Below are positions 1 through 6,560 of a stretch of 11,190 nt of DNA, piece by piece. The notes under the pieces were generated by a model. It was given only the letters and a program-made list of their open reading frames with translations. It searched no databases and had not been told where the DNA came from. The stretch covers positions 1 through 11,190 of the forward strand of contig JBBRLG010000219.1 of the NCBI GenBank assembly GCA_038231495.1, in the 5' to 3' direction. The position numbers were made by a program, and so were the translations under genes. Source of the DNA: JBBRLG01 sp038231495. GTDB taxonomy: Bacteria; Planctomycetota; Planctomycetia; Gemmatales; Gemmataceae. Numbering within the stretch: position 1 is the first letter of the stretch; each line of letters starts with the position of its first letter.

Positions 1-17
1 ATGAGATCGCGAAGGCG

Positions 18-99
18 GCGAGTCCGCAGCGCGAAGCAAGGACGAGCGCGAAATGCCGGGAACCGTGCCGCTCGTCCTTGCTTCGCGCTGCGGACTCGC
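18..99. repeat. Perfect 31-bp inverted repeat (large hairpin)
   Basis: The arms at 18-48 and 69-99 are exact reverse complements over 31 bp, with a 20-nt spacer at 49-68. The pairing stops abruptly at both ends. Positions 17/100 and 49/68 do not pair. No T-tract follows on either strand, so this is not a standard intrinsic terminator. An intergenic palindrome of this size is typical of a REP- or MITE-like dispersed element, and it sits at the left edge of the accessory patch. It is large enough to form a cruciform or a very stable RNA hairpin. Whether further copies exist in the genome cannot be seen here. Confidence 0.85.
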
Positions 100-250
100 A
101 GGCCCGACTGAAGCGCGTCTCATTCTTTCCGGACTCTCTTACACACCTTACCACCTTGCTTCTAGCTCAACGCGCCCCGCTCCAGGCGGCTGATGGCCCA
201 AAACCCGAGAAACTCAACATCCTCTCAAAACTTGTTGGGGCGATGATCCA

Positions 251-826
251 ATGCCTTCCCACTCATTGATCAGGTGGAACCGTGAACGGGGCGATGCGTT
301 AGACGAGATCGAAAACGCGCATGCCGTGGTTGGCGGGACCGAGAGAGGCAGGCGTTACGCGACACAGCAAATCAATTATTCATATGCTGCACTCTTGTCT
401 TCGCACTTGCAAGGTTTCTGTCGGGACCTTCATTCGGAGTGCATTGATCACATTGTCGCAATCGTCGCGGCGCAGCTTCAAGGATTCTTGCGGGTGGAGT
501 TTATCTGGAATCGAAGCCTCGGCAGAGGCAATCCGCATCCAGGGGCAATCGGTTCTGATTTCAATCGATTGGGAGTCGATTTTTGGACAGAAGTGTACGC
601 CTTGGACGGGAGGAACGAGCGCAGGCGGGAATTGCTACAAGAGCTGATCGACTGGAGAAACGCTATTGCACATCAGGACTTCGATCCGGTGGCACCGGGA
701 GGCATTCCCACGCTCCATTTGGCGAGGGTGAGAGGGTGGCGGAGGGCCGTAAGCGCGCTGGCTCGCTATTTCGATCAGGCGATGTACAATTATTTGCAGG
801 CGTTGCTTGGCGGCGCTCCTTGGTGA
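251..826 (+). CDS. HEPN-domain protein, probable RNase toxin (RiboL-PSP-HEPN-like)
   Basis: This 191-residue, mostly helical soluble protein has no signal peptide or membrane segment. The key motif is RNAIAH at residues 136-141, a match to the R-x4-6-H signature of HEPN ribonucleases, in the context ELIDWRNAIAHQDF. An upstream segment (about 36-66: YATQQINYSYAALLSSHLQG, then FCRDLHSE) has the look of the RiboL-PSP-HEPN group, which I recall but could not search. HEPN proteins of this kind are usually metal-independent RNases acting in toxin-antitoxin or abortive-infection systems. The ATG at 251 is the only good start; the upstream GGGG (about 10 nt away) is a weak ribosome site. The next gene starts 21 nt after the stop, so the two are probably co-transcribed. 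RNase activity is inferred. It could also be a catalytically silent HEPN protein. Confidence 0.7.
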   Translation: MPSHSLIRWNRERGDALDEIENAHAVVGGTERGRRYATQQINYSYAALLSSHLQGFCRDLHSECIDHIVAIVAAQLQGFLRVEFIWNRSLGRGNPHPGAIGSDFNRLGVDFWTEVYALDGRNERRRELLQELIDWRNAIAHQDFDPVAPGGIPTLHLARVRGWRRAVSALARYFDQAMYNYLQALLGGAPW

Positions 827-847
827 AGTAATTACGGAGAACAGACC

Positions 848-1069
848 ATGCCTGAACCTCGGTTCCGCAAGGGCGATCTGGTCAGGTTTCGATTGGGAAC
901 CCGGTCCGTGCAAGGGGAAGTAAAGGAAGATCGCGGGCCGATTGGAGTCAAAGGCCGGCATCTCTACCTGGTGGAGTTCCGCCCCGAGCCACAGGCCGTC
1001 TCACTTTCTTTGATTGAGTTGCCGGCCGACCAAGTTCAATCGGTGCAAGACGCGGTTTCGATGGAATGA
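848..1069 (+). CDS. Small beta-rich protein paired with the HEPN gene, candidate antitoxin or partner
   Basis: The protein has 73 residues, is basic at its N-terminus and is rich in predicted beta strands (KGDLVRFRLG, VQGEVKEDRGPIGVKGRHLY, LVEFR), suggesting an SH3-like or KOW-like small barrel. The ATG at 848 has a clear GGAGA Shine-Dalgarno sequence 7 nt upstream. The conserved-looking core 'VKEDRGPIGVKGRxLYxVEF' resembles small proteins I have seen described only as hypothetical. The 21-nt spacing from the HEPN gene and shared strand argue for translational coupling. A small partner beside a HEPN toxin is often its antitoxin or regulator, but nothing in this sequence proves neutralisation. 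It has no recognisable DNA-binding motif. Confidence is high that it is a gene and low on its role. Confidence 0.65.
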   Translation: MPEPRFRKGDLVRFRLGTRSVQGEVKEDRGPIGVKGRHLYLVEFRPEPQAVSLSLIELPADQVQSVQDAVSME

Positions 1070-1130
1070 GCGATGAATTAGCCGAACCAGCCGGGTGCGG
1101 GTGTTGCTTGCGACTACCGGAGCCTCGACG

Positions 1131-1565
1131 ATGGAGACGGACTTCATGGGCCGCGTCCTGACGGAAGCGACTATCGAGAACCTCGAAGACCTGTGGGCCG
1201 TCAAGCGCGGACTGCTACCGCCAGAGCAAGTGCGGCGGATCAGCGTTGCTGATGCCCTCGTGGATACGGGTGCGACCTTGCTCTCGTTGCCGACGCAGCT
1301 CATCCAGCAATTGGGCCTGAGTAAGACATCCTCCAAGCGCGTGACCAGCAGCATCGGCTTGGCGGAGGCCGCGGTGTACGATGCCGTGCGGCTGACGATT
1401 CAGGACCGCACTTGCACGATGGACGTGATGGAAGTGCCGGACACCGTGCCCGTACTGATTGGCCAACTCCCCCTGGAGCACCTCGACCTGGTCGTGGACC
1501 TGCGCACCCGCTCGCTCATCGGCAACCCCGCGCACGGCGGTGAGCACGTCTACGAGTTGTATTGA
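1131..1565 (+). CDS. Retropepsin-like (clan AA) aspartic protease
   Basis: The protein has 144 residues with a single catalytic motif D45-T46-G47-A48 in ADALVDTGATLLSLP. Late in the chain the sequence VPVLIGQLPLEHLDLVVD supplies the hydrophobic-hydrophobic-Gly element of the retropepsin fold. One DTG per chain means an active enzyme would have to be a homodimer. The start (GRVLTEATIENLEDLWAV) matches a family common in planctomycetes and cyanobacteria with no established substrate. The ATG at 1131 is preferred over an in-frame GTG at 1095 because GGAG lies 8 nt upstream and the family usually begins near here; the ATG at 1146 is a further option. There is no signal peptide, so it is probably cytoplasmic. 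Its reading frame ends just before the toxin remnant, and it lies among toxin-antitoxin-like genes. Confidence 0.8.
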   Translation: METDFMGRVLTEATIENLEDLWAVKRGLLPPEQVRRISVADALVDTGATLLSLPTQLIQQLGLSKTSSKRVTSSIGLAEAAVYDAVRLTIQDRTCTMDVMEVPDTVPVLIGQLPLEHLDLVVDLRTRSLIGNPAHGGEHVYELY

Positions 1566-1576
1566 GCCGTCCCCTT

Positions 1577-1702
1577 TTGTTTCCTGAGGGGCGTCTGCTC
1601 GTGGTCGCGCACACCGGCCGAGAGGACCGAGTGCGGATCCTCAGCGCCCGCGAGGCGAGCCGCCCAGAACGGAGGGACTATGAAGATGGCAACTTCCCCT
1701 GA
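1577..1702 (+). pseudogene. C-terminal remnant of a BrnT-type toxin
   Basis: In the frame ending with TGA at 1700-1702, the sequence reads EGRLLVVAHTGRED then RVRILSAREASRPERRDYEDG. This matches the C-terminal third of BrnT ribonuclease toxins, including the 'R-I-x-SARxAxxxERRxYE' tail. BrnT proteins are normally about 90-100 residues. Only about 40 remain here, and the N-terminal catalytic half is absent, with the end of the protease gene in its place. Homology is visible from about 1583; the frame before that is open but not BrnT-like. The remnant overlaps the following antitoxin start by 23 bases, the usual layout of brnTA operons. A TTG at 1577 could in principle start a 41-residue peptide, but it would lack the active core. 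The likely origin is deletion or replacement of the 5' part of the toxin gene. Confidence 0.7.
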
Positions 1703-1919
1703 CGGGCCGAAGCCGCCCGCCGACGCGATGCGCTCGGAGTACGATTTCCGCGCGCTGCGGGGGGTGGTCCGCGGCAAGTACGCGGCGCGTTACCGGGAAC
1801 GGCTCCGGATCGTGCGGCTCGCCGACGACGTGGCGGCGGCTTTCGCGGACGAGGGGGCGGTGAACGAGGCTCTGCGCGAATACCTGCGGACCCGACCGAC
1901 GACCGAAATCCCGGCCTAA
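1680..1919 (+). CDS. BrnA-like antitoxin, now without an intact toxin
   Basis: The protein has 79 residues. The central SEYDF...VRGKYAARY segment matches the 'EYDFxxxxRGKY' element seen in BrnA-like antitoxins. The C-terminal part (VRLADDVAAAFADEGAVNEALREYL) looks like the short strand plus two helices of a ribbon-helix-helix DNA-binding domain. GGAGGG ends 3-4 nt before the ATG at 1680, a strong though closely spaced ribosome site. The start lies inside the end of the toxin remnant, so the pair would once have been translationally coupled. BrnA proteins bind and neutralise BrnT and repress their own promoter; with no intact BrnT beside it, this copy may persist as an orphan regulator or be decaying. 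Assignment to BrnA rests on remembered motif and context; it could be another ribbon-helix-helix antitoxin family. Confidence 0.6.
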   Translation: MKMATSPDGPKPPADAMRSEYDFRALRGVVRGKYAARYRERLRIVRLADDVAAAFADEGAVNEALREYLRTRPTTEIPA

Positions 1920-2002
1920 CAACTCGCTGCGGATCTAACGATGGAAGAAGCGAAAAGGTGTCAGAGAGACAGATGTAATCCTGATCGGTTGATGCGCTAT
2001 GC

Positions 2003-2626
2003 TCACGCCGCCTGCGTGCGCAGTTCGCCGAACAGTTTTTCCAGGCAGCGGGTACTCTTGCCCCAGTCGTAGAGCTGGCCGGGAATGTTCGTCGCCGCTT
2101 CCACCTTGGTCGCCGTGCCGGAGCGCTCGACCGTCACTACCACCCGGCCCTCCAACGACCAGAGGTCGGACGGCAACTTGGCCTCGAATACGCAGCCCGC
2201 TTCCCCCTGGTGAACCTCGACGAGCGGTAGGCCGTGCTTCGCCAGCGTGCAAAGCACCGCCACCATGACTTGTCCGGGCGGTTCGGCAAATACCTCCGTT
2301 CGGGTCTTCCCCGTCTTGAGACCCATCTTGGCGTAAAGGGGAGCGGCGATTGCCGCAACGGTTTGGAGCGAAACCCCCGTGAGCGGCTTGAACGCCGCGT
2401 CGTACAGCCCCAGCCACTCCTCGCCCGTCATCGTTTTTTCGCACTTCGGCACTACCGCAAGCCGGTCGCGGACTTCGGGGAAATACAGCAAGACGGCGTA
2501 GCGCACCTCTTCTCGCCAGTCGCCGACGGGCACCACTGCCGCAGCCTCGCCGGTTTGTGCGACCCGTGTCCCGCAACCCGCGCAGAAGTTGCCACTTTGC
2601 TTCAATCCGCAGTTTGTGCAATACAT
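2003..2626 (-). CDS. Zinc-ribbon protein of unknown function
   Basis: The protein has 207 residues and starts directly with a zinc ribbon, C3-x2-C6 and C15-x2-C18 (MYCTNCG...FCAGCG). Residues 35-130 look helical. Residues 130-205 are beta-rich and end in a segment (RVVVTVERSG...IPGQLYDWGKSTRCLEKLF) resembling the 'Q-hydrophobic-DWGK' tail of many uncharacterised bacterial proteins. There is no signal peptide or membrane segment, so it is probably cytoplasmic. The ATG at 2626 is chosen because it places the ribbon at the very N-terminus and has a G-rich GGGGGTG about 6 nt upstream. A GTG at 2692 would add 22 residues unlike the family style. It follows the larger zinc-ribbon gene on the same strand after a 103-nt gap and may share its transcript. 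The function is unknown. Confidence 0.75.
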   Translation of the reverse strand: MYCTNCGLKQSGNFCAGCGTRVAQTGEAAAVVPVGDWREEVRYAVLLYFPEVRDRLAVVPKCEKTMTGEEWLGLYDAAFKPLTGVSLQTVAAIAAPLYAKMGLKTGKTRTEVFAEPPGQVMVAVLCTLAKHGLPLVEVHQGEAGCVFEAKLPSDLWSLEGRVVVTVERSGTATKVEAATNIPGQLYDWGKSTRCLEKLFGELRTQAA

Positions 2627-2729
2627 TGGCGCGCACCCCCGGCCCAAGAAGTCCACGAATACTAATCGGCTCGCCGGGGTCGTTCTCTCCACCCGGTATT
2701 GTTAGTCGGAAAAGCGTCCCGCTTGTTAC

Positions 2730-3863
2730 CTACACCGTCAGCGCGTCGCGCAGAATCTGCTTGATTTCGTGCATCTGCTCCGGGTTCCAGCCGCGATAAA
2801 CGTAGATCTCCGGAACCTCGTGGTCCTTGGTCAGGGCGACCCGGTACTCGACCTTATAGATCGCGCAGTACCAATAGATGATGGCAGGGACCACGCCGAA
2901 ACCGAAGAGGCTGATGAAGATGATCCACTCCCACCAATCGACGTGGGTGACGCCGGTACTCACGCCGGAGTAGTCGCGCACGTCGATCTTGGTCGGTTGC
3001 CGGGGGATGAAGCCGAAGCGCCACGTTCGGGTCAGCTCGACCCTGCCGGACCGGTGGCGCTTCAGCTCGGAGTGGTCGTAGGTGCCCAGCATGAAGGCCG
3101 TCATCACCGTGTAAACGAGCCACGAGAGACCATACGTCGGCACCGCGATCAACGGCGGATCTTCCACCGTCATGAAGCCGGCGACGATCGCCATGAAGGC
3201 GGCGAGCTGGCAGAGCAGGAACAGCGTCCGGCGCAGCCTCGGCGGCATGCCCGAGTCCCACGACCGCTCGATCTTCTGGTACTCCTTGACGGTTTTGCGT
3301 CCCACGCGCAGGTCGAAGCCGCAGCGGACGCAGACGACGACTTCCGACCCCAACTGGGCGGTGCAGCCGGGGCAGCGGCGCGAGCCGGGGTCGGCAGTAC
3401 GGTAGGGGTTGGAAGTCTCGGGGTCCTCGTCCGGCGTCGAGCCGGCGAATTCGTCCGGCGGCGGCGGGACCGGCAGCGGCGGCAGCACTGGCTTGCGACG
3501 CACGGCCGGCGCTTGCAACGCGCCGCCGCAGACCGAGCACTTGGCGCGTTTGCCGCGTTTGGCCGCCGGGGTGCGGACAATTTCGCCGCAGTGGGGACAG
3601 GTCGCCAGGCCCGCGCCCGCCGCCGCCGGCTTCTCCAAAAAGGTCGTCACGGGCGGCGGCGGCGAGTGGATTGGCGTGACCGGTTCATCGTCCGCAAAAC
3701 CGGCGGCGTCCTCGGCCGGGGGGCGCTCCTCAGCTTGCTTCTTCACGGCCGGCCGGGTCAAAATCTGGCACATGACGCCGCACGCGGGACATTGCATCTT
3801 GTTGCGCAAGTAATCGTCCGGGACGGTCAGGGACGCACCGCAGCCGTGACAGACAATGGCCAT
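2730..3863 (-). CDS. Membrane protein with three zinc ribbons
   Basis: The protein has 377 residues. Three cysteine pairs-of-pairs are visible: C5/C8 with C25/C28, C89/C92 with C109/C112, and C164/C167 with C178/C181. Proline- and acid-rich linkers separate them (about 36-86 and 115-160). The C-terminal half has hydrophobic segments at about 213-233, 238-260 and 312-336, then a cytosolic-looking tail ending in a helix (MHEIKQILRDALTV). The ribbons probably sit in the cytoplasm. Such multi-ribbon membrane proteins are common in planctomycetes and have no defined function. The ATG at 3863 has GGGGA 5 nt upstream; an ATG two codons earlier (3869) is nearly as good. It lies 129 nt downstream of the permease gene on the same strand, with two small hairpins between, so read-through with attenuation is possible. 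Confidence 0.8.
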   Translation of the reverse strand: MAIVCHGCGASLTVPDDYLRNKMQCPACGVMCQILTRPAVKKQAEERPPAEDAAGFADDEPVTPIHSPPPPVTTFLEKPAAAGAGLATCPHCGEIVRTPAAKRGKRAKCSVCGGALQAPAVRRKPVLPPLPVPPPPDEFAGSTPDEDPETSNPYRTADPGSRRCPGCTAQLGSEVVVCVRCGFDLRVGRKTVKEYQKIERSWDSGMPPRLRRTLFLLCQLAAFMAIVAGFMTVEDPPLIAVPTYGLSWLVYTVMTAFMLGTYDHSELKRHRSGRVELTRTWRFGFIPRQPTKIDVRDYSGVSTGVTHVDWWEWIIFISLFGFGVVPAIIYWYCAIYKVEYRVALTKDHEVPEIYVYRGWNPEQMHEIKQILRDALTV

Positions 3864-3921
3864 GCTCATCCCCGTTTTCCCACGCCGTTGTTGCGAAACG
3901 CCTGACCGCATAACTTCCACG

Positions 3922-3959
3922 GGGGACTGTCGTCCCCACTCGCCGGGTGCGAAAGCACC
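3922..3959. repeat. Two tandem short hairpins between permease and zinc-ribbon genes
   Basis: Hairpin one pairs GGGGAC (3922-3927) with GTCCCC (3932-3937) around a 4-nt loop. Hairpin two pairs GGTGC (3946-3950) with GCACC (3955-3959) around GAAA, a GNRA tetraloop as read on the plus strand. No T-run follows on the minus strand, the direction in which both flanking genes are transcribed, so a canonical terminator is unlikely. The elements could be an RNA processing or stabilising structure, or a small dispersed repeat. The stems are short, so chance is not excluded. Confidence 0.4.
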
Positions 3960-3992
3960 TTGCTAAAGACCTGCGACCCTGACAACGGCATG

Positions 3993-6389
3993 TCACCGAA
4001 TGATGGCGTGTGCCGTGGCCAGTTCGGCGGCCGGCGGCTCGGCAGTCGCCAGGGGAGCCGGCGGGCGCGTCCAGCGGGCCACGGCGTACAGAACGACGCC
4101 GGCCAACAGCAGGCTACCCGCCGCCAGACCCTGACGCAGAAGGAAATTGTCCAGGAATTCGGGGTCGGCGTAACGCAGGTGGTCGAACTGGTCCGGCAAC
4201 AGGCCCGGCCCCAGCAGCAGCAGGTTGTAGAGCAGGTGAAAGACGACGCCCGGCCACAGGCTGCCGCTGCGCAGCACCAGGAAACCCAGCACCGCACCGA
4301 GGACGAAGTGCGGCACAAATTGAAACACGTTCATCTGCGCCAGCGCGAACAGGAAGCTGCTGAGCAACACCGCGGTCGCCGGCCGGAAGCGCTGCCGCAG
4401 CCCGGTGAGGATGAAGCCGCGGAACGCCAACTCCTCGCTCACCGCCCCGACAACAACGAAAATCAGGAAGGCGAGCCACCGTTGCAGCGGGTCGGCGGGG
4501 TCGATGCCCAGGACCGAACCGGGGCCGGGCGTGACCGAACGAACGTACGCATCGACCTGGGACTTGAGCGTCGGGACCGAATCGAGCATGAACCGCGTCC
4601 ACTCGAAGCACGGCAGGAACAGCAAGACCGCCAGCACGACGGCTGCCGGCCACGCCCACCTCGGCGGCCACCGCAACGCCAACCCCTGGCGCGGCCGCCG
4701 GGTCAACAGCAGCGCCATGAACAACGGCGGCGCGGCCATGAACGCCAGGTAGCGAATACCCGTCTGCACCAGGAGCGGCAGCTGCTCGCCGAAGCTGAGC
4801 GTCAGCCGGTTCAGCAGCAGGATCACCACAAAACAAAACACCGCCTCGCCGGCGCTGGGCAAGAGTTCCTTTTCGCGAAACAGGCGCTTGAGCCACAGGC
4901 CGATGTCCAACCGCTCGGCCTCGCGGAAGAGTACTTCTTCGCGTTTGAACTGTTCGATGGCCCAACGCAACGCCAGCCAGCTGTAAAACAGCATCGGCAA
5001 GAGGACGGGGATGAAGTAGTACCACACCGCCCCCTCGTTGTGTTTGCCGGGGGAGATGAGCGTCTGCAACAGGAGCGCGATGCCCGTGACCGGCACCATG
5101 CTCCAAAATGGATTCAGCACCACGTCCGGTGCCAGGGTGAGGAAGATTAATGGCATCGTCACCATGAACAACGGCATCAGGTAGTACTGGCCTTCCTTGG
5201 AGCTGCGGGCGTACGCGCCGATGGCCAGGCAGACCGCGCTGAAGAACGCCGACACCGGTAACAGTAGCACGACGCCCCAGAACAGCGCCGGGGTGCGGAA
5301 ATCGCCCTGCGGGATTTCCTTCGGCATTAGCATCCAGGTGGTTAGCCCCATGCTGACCAGGTTGAGCAGCGCGGTCAGGGCGCTGAACACCCAGATCGTG
5401 AGGAACTTGCCCCAGACGATTTCCTCGCGGCTGGCCGGGCTGATGAGCAGCGTTTCCATCGTGCCGCGTTCCTTCTCGCCGGCACACACGTCGATCGCCG
5501 GGTACAGCGCGCCGGCCAGCGACCACATGATGAGGATCACCGGCAGGATTTTCGCCAACAGGTCGAACAACTCGTTCGCGGCCTGTTCTCGGGGGGGCTT
5601 GTCATCCTGGGGGTCGCTCACCTCGAACAGGTCGTCGTAGGTGGCGGGCAGGTGCTGGCGGGCGAGGCGCGTCTCCTTTAGCCGATTCTTCCAGCGATTG
5701 AGGACGTTTTGTACGCGGTCCTTGGCCTGTTTCGAGCGTTCGTCGTTCTCGCGGCCGACGACGTAAATCTGCGGCACTCCCGTCGCCTCCAGCTGCGTGC
5801 GGAAGCCAGGCCGGATCACAACCAGCAGATCGGCCTCGCGCCGTTCCAGCGGACCACGATCGATGCGCTCGCGGAAAGCCCTGGCCGTCCCGTCGGGGCC
5901 ACTCGGCTGCACGGATGTGGCCTTCTCCGGCAACAAGGTTAATTTTTTGAAGCTGAAGGTAAGGTTTTTCGCCTCAAGGGGCGAACCCTGGAAGATCGGC
6001 ACCACGCGGGTGCCGTTCTCCTCGTTGAGAAATAGTGGCGGGTAGTCTTGCTCCGACTCGTTTCGATGGACGAGGCTCGCCGCGGCCGCCAGCCGTTCCG
6101 CCCCCGCCAAGGCGCCGCCGTCCAGGACCGGCGTGCAGATGAACCAGGCGACCGCGGGCGGGGGCATTAGGCCGGTGCTGTGGGCGGTGAGTGACGGAAG
6201 GTTGTCGGCACCCTGGACGACGACGGTGCTCTGTTGATTGAGGAACGCGCCGGCCATTTGCAACATGCCGTAGCCGGCGACGGGATAGAGCAGGATCGGC
6301 AAGACGGCGACCATGAAGATGGTGCGCCGGTCGCGCAACTGGTCGCGCAACTCCCGGACCCAGATGAGGCGGACGATTGACCAGCGCAT
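3993..6389 (-). CDS. ABC-2 type permease fused to a CPBP intramembrane protease-like domain
   Basis: The protein has 798 residues. Residues 1-480 form a NatB-like ABC-2 permease: a cytoplasmic start (RELRDQLRDRRT), a first membrane helix at about 24-46, a long extracytoplasmic domain to about 280, then several membrane helices. The conserved GEKERGTMETLLISP at about 304-318 is the permease-ATPase coupling region. The C-terminal part is a multi-helix CPBP (Abi/Rce1-like) domain with E652-E653-x3-R657 and H718-x3-N722. The usual FxxxH motif reads F681-ALA-Q685, so one expected metal or catalytic histidine is replaced by glutamine. The ATG at 6389 has GGTGAG upstream and gives the expected family start; a GTG four codons earlier is the alternative. 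No ABC ATPase is encoded in the window. The gene is divergent from the dehydrogenase. Permease identity is firm; the exported substrate is unknown. Confidence 0.9.
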   Translation of the reverse strand: MRWSIVRLIWVRELRDQLRDRRTIFMVAVLPILLYPVAGYGMLQMAGAFLNQQSTVVVQGADNLPSLTAHSTGLMPPPAVAWFICTPVLDGGALAGAERLAAAASLVHRNESEQDYPPLFLNEENGTRVVPIFQGSPLEAKNLTFSFKKLTLLPEKATSVQPSGPDGTARAFRERIDRGPLERREADLLVVIRPGFRTQLEATGVPQIYVVGRENDERSKQAKDRVQNVLNRWKNRLKETRLARQHLPATYDDLFEVSDPQDDKPPREQAANELFDLLAKILPVILIMWSLAGALYPAIDVCAGEKERGTMETLLISPASREEIVWGKFLTIWVFSALTALLNLVSMGLTTWMLMPKEIPQGDFRTPALFWGVVLLLPVSAFFSAVCLAIGAYARSSKEGQYYLMPLFMVTMPLIFLTLAPDVVLNPFWSMVPVTGIALLLQTLISPGKHNEGAVWYYFIPVLLPMLFYSWLALRWAIEQFKREEVLFREAERLDIGLWLKRLFREKELLPSAGEAVFCFVVILLLNRLTLSFGEQLPLLVQTGIRYLAFMAAPPLFMALLLTRRPRQGLALRWPPRWAWPAAVVLAVLLFLPCFEWTRFMLDSVPTLKSQVDAYVRSVTPGPGSVLGIDPADPLQRWLAFLIFVVVGAVSEELAFRGFILTGLRQRFRPATAVLLSSFLFALAQMNVFQFVPHFVLGAVLGFLVLRSGSLWPGVVFHLLYNLLLLGPGLLPDQFDHLRYADPEFLDNFLLRQGLAAGSLLLAGVVLYAVARWTRPPAPLATAEPPAAELATAHAIIR

Positions 6390-6434
6390 ACGGAAACTCA
6401 CCGGGGATCGGAAGCCGGAACGAGCGAAACGGCC

Positions 6435-6443
6435 ATTATAACA
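6435..6443 (-). promoter_or_regulatory. Extended -10 promoter element for the permease gene
   Basis: On the minus strand this reads TGTTATAAT, a perfect TGnTATAAT extended -10 box. It lies about 46 nt upstream of the permease ATG at 6389. The region about 17 nt further upstream is a GC-only stretch with no -35 match, which is consistent with an extended -10 promoter. A perfect TATAAT stands out in this GC-rich sequence. Confidence 0.5.
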
Positions 6444-6469
6444 AGTCGCCGCCGCGGGCGCGCGGCCGC

Positions 6470-6497
6470 TTGATTTTAGCCCGCAACGGCCTAAGAT
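6470..6497 (+). promoter_or_regulatory. Possible sigma-70-like promoter for the aldehyde dehydrogenase gene
   Basis: TTGATT (6470-6475) and TAAGAT (6492-6497) are separated by 16 nt and lie about 65 nt upstream of the ATG at 6561. Each box matches the consensus at four of six positions. The AT-rich patches are conspicuous against GC-rich surroundings, but the match is modest. The two promoters in this gap would drive divergent transcription. Confidence 0.35.
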
Positions 6498-6560
6498 GCC
6501 CTCACCGCTTCGTATTTTTCAGGAAGTTTCGCTCTCCCCATTCCAGGCACGAGGAACACC

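Noticed and set aside
78..269. 63-codon plus-strand frame upstream of the HEPN gene
   Set aside because: It starts with TTG inside the palindrome arm, has no ribosome site or family resemblance, and overlaps the HEPN start.
1095..1130. GTG start that would lengthen the aspartic protease by 12 residues
   Set aside because: The ATG at 1131 has GGAG at proper spacing and matches the usual family start; the extra residues look non-homologous.
1951..1975. AAAAGGTGTCAGAGAGACAG, resembling ends of REP elements linked to Y1 transposases
   Set aside because: Only one half is visible, with no paired arm or transposase nearby, and the resemblance is from memory.
2769..3905. Long plus-strand frame of 378 codons
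   Set aside because: It is the opposite-strand shadow of the zinc-ribbon membrane protein; its composition (Arg/Asp/Gly-rich) and lack of motifs are typical of antisense frames in high-GC DNA.
3960..5150. Long plus-strand frame of 396 codons, Gln/Arg-rich
   Set aside because: It is antisense to the permease gene, has no ribosome site and shows no domain; the Gln/Arg bias mirrors the Leu/Ala codons of the membrane helices.
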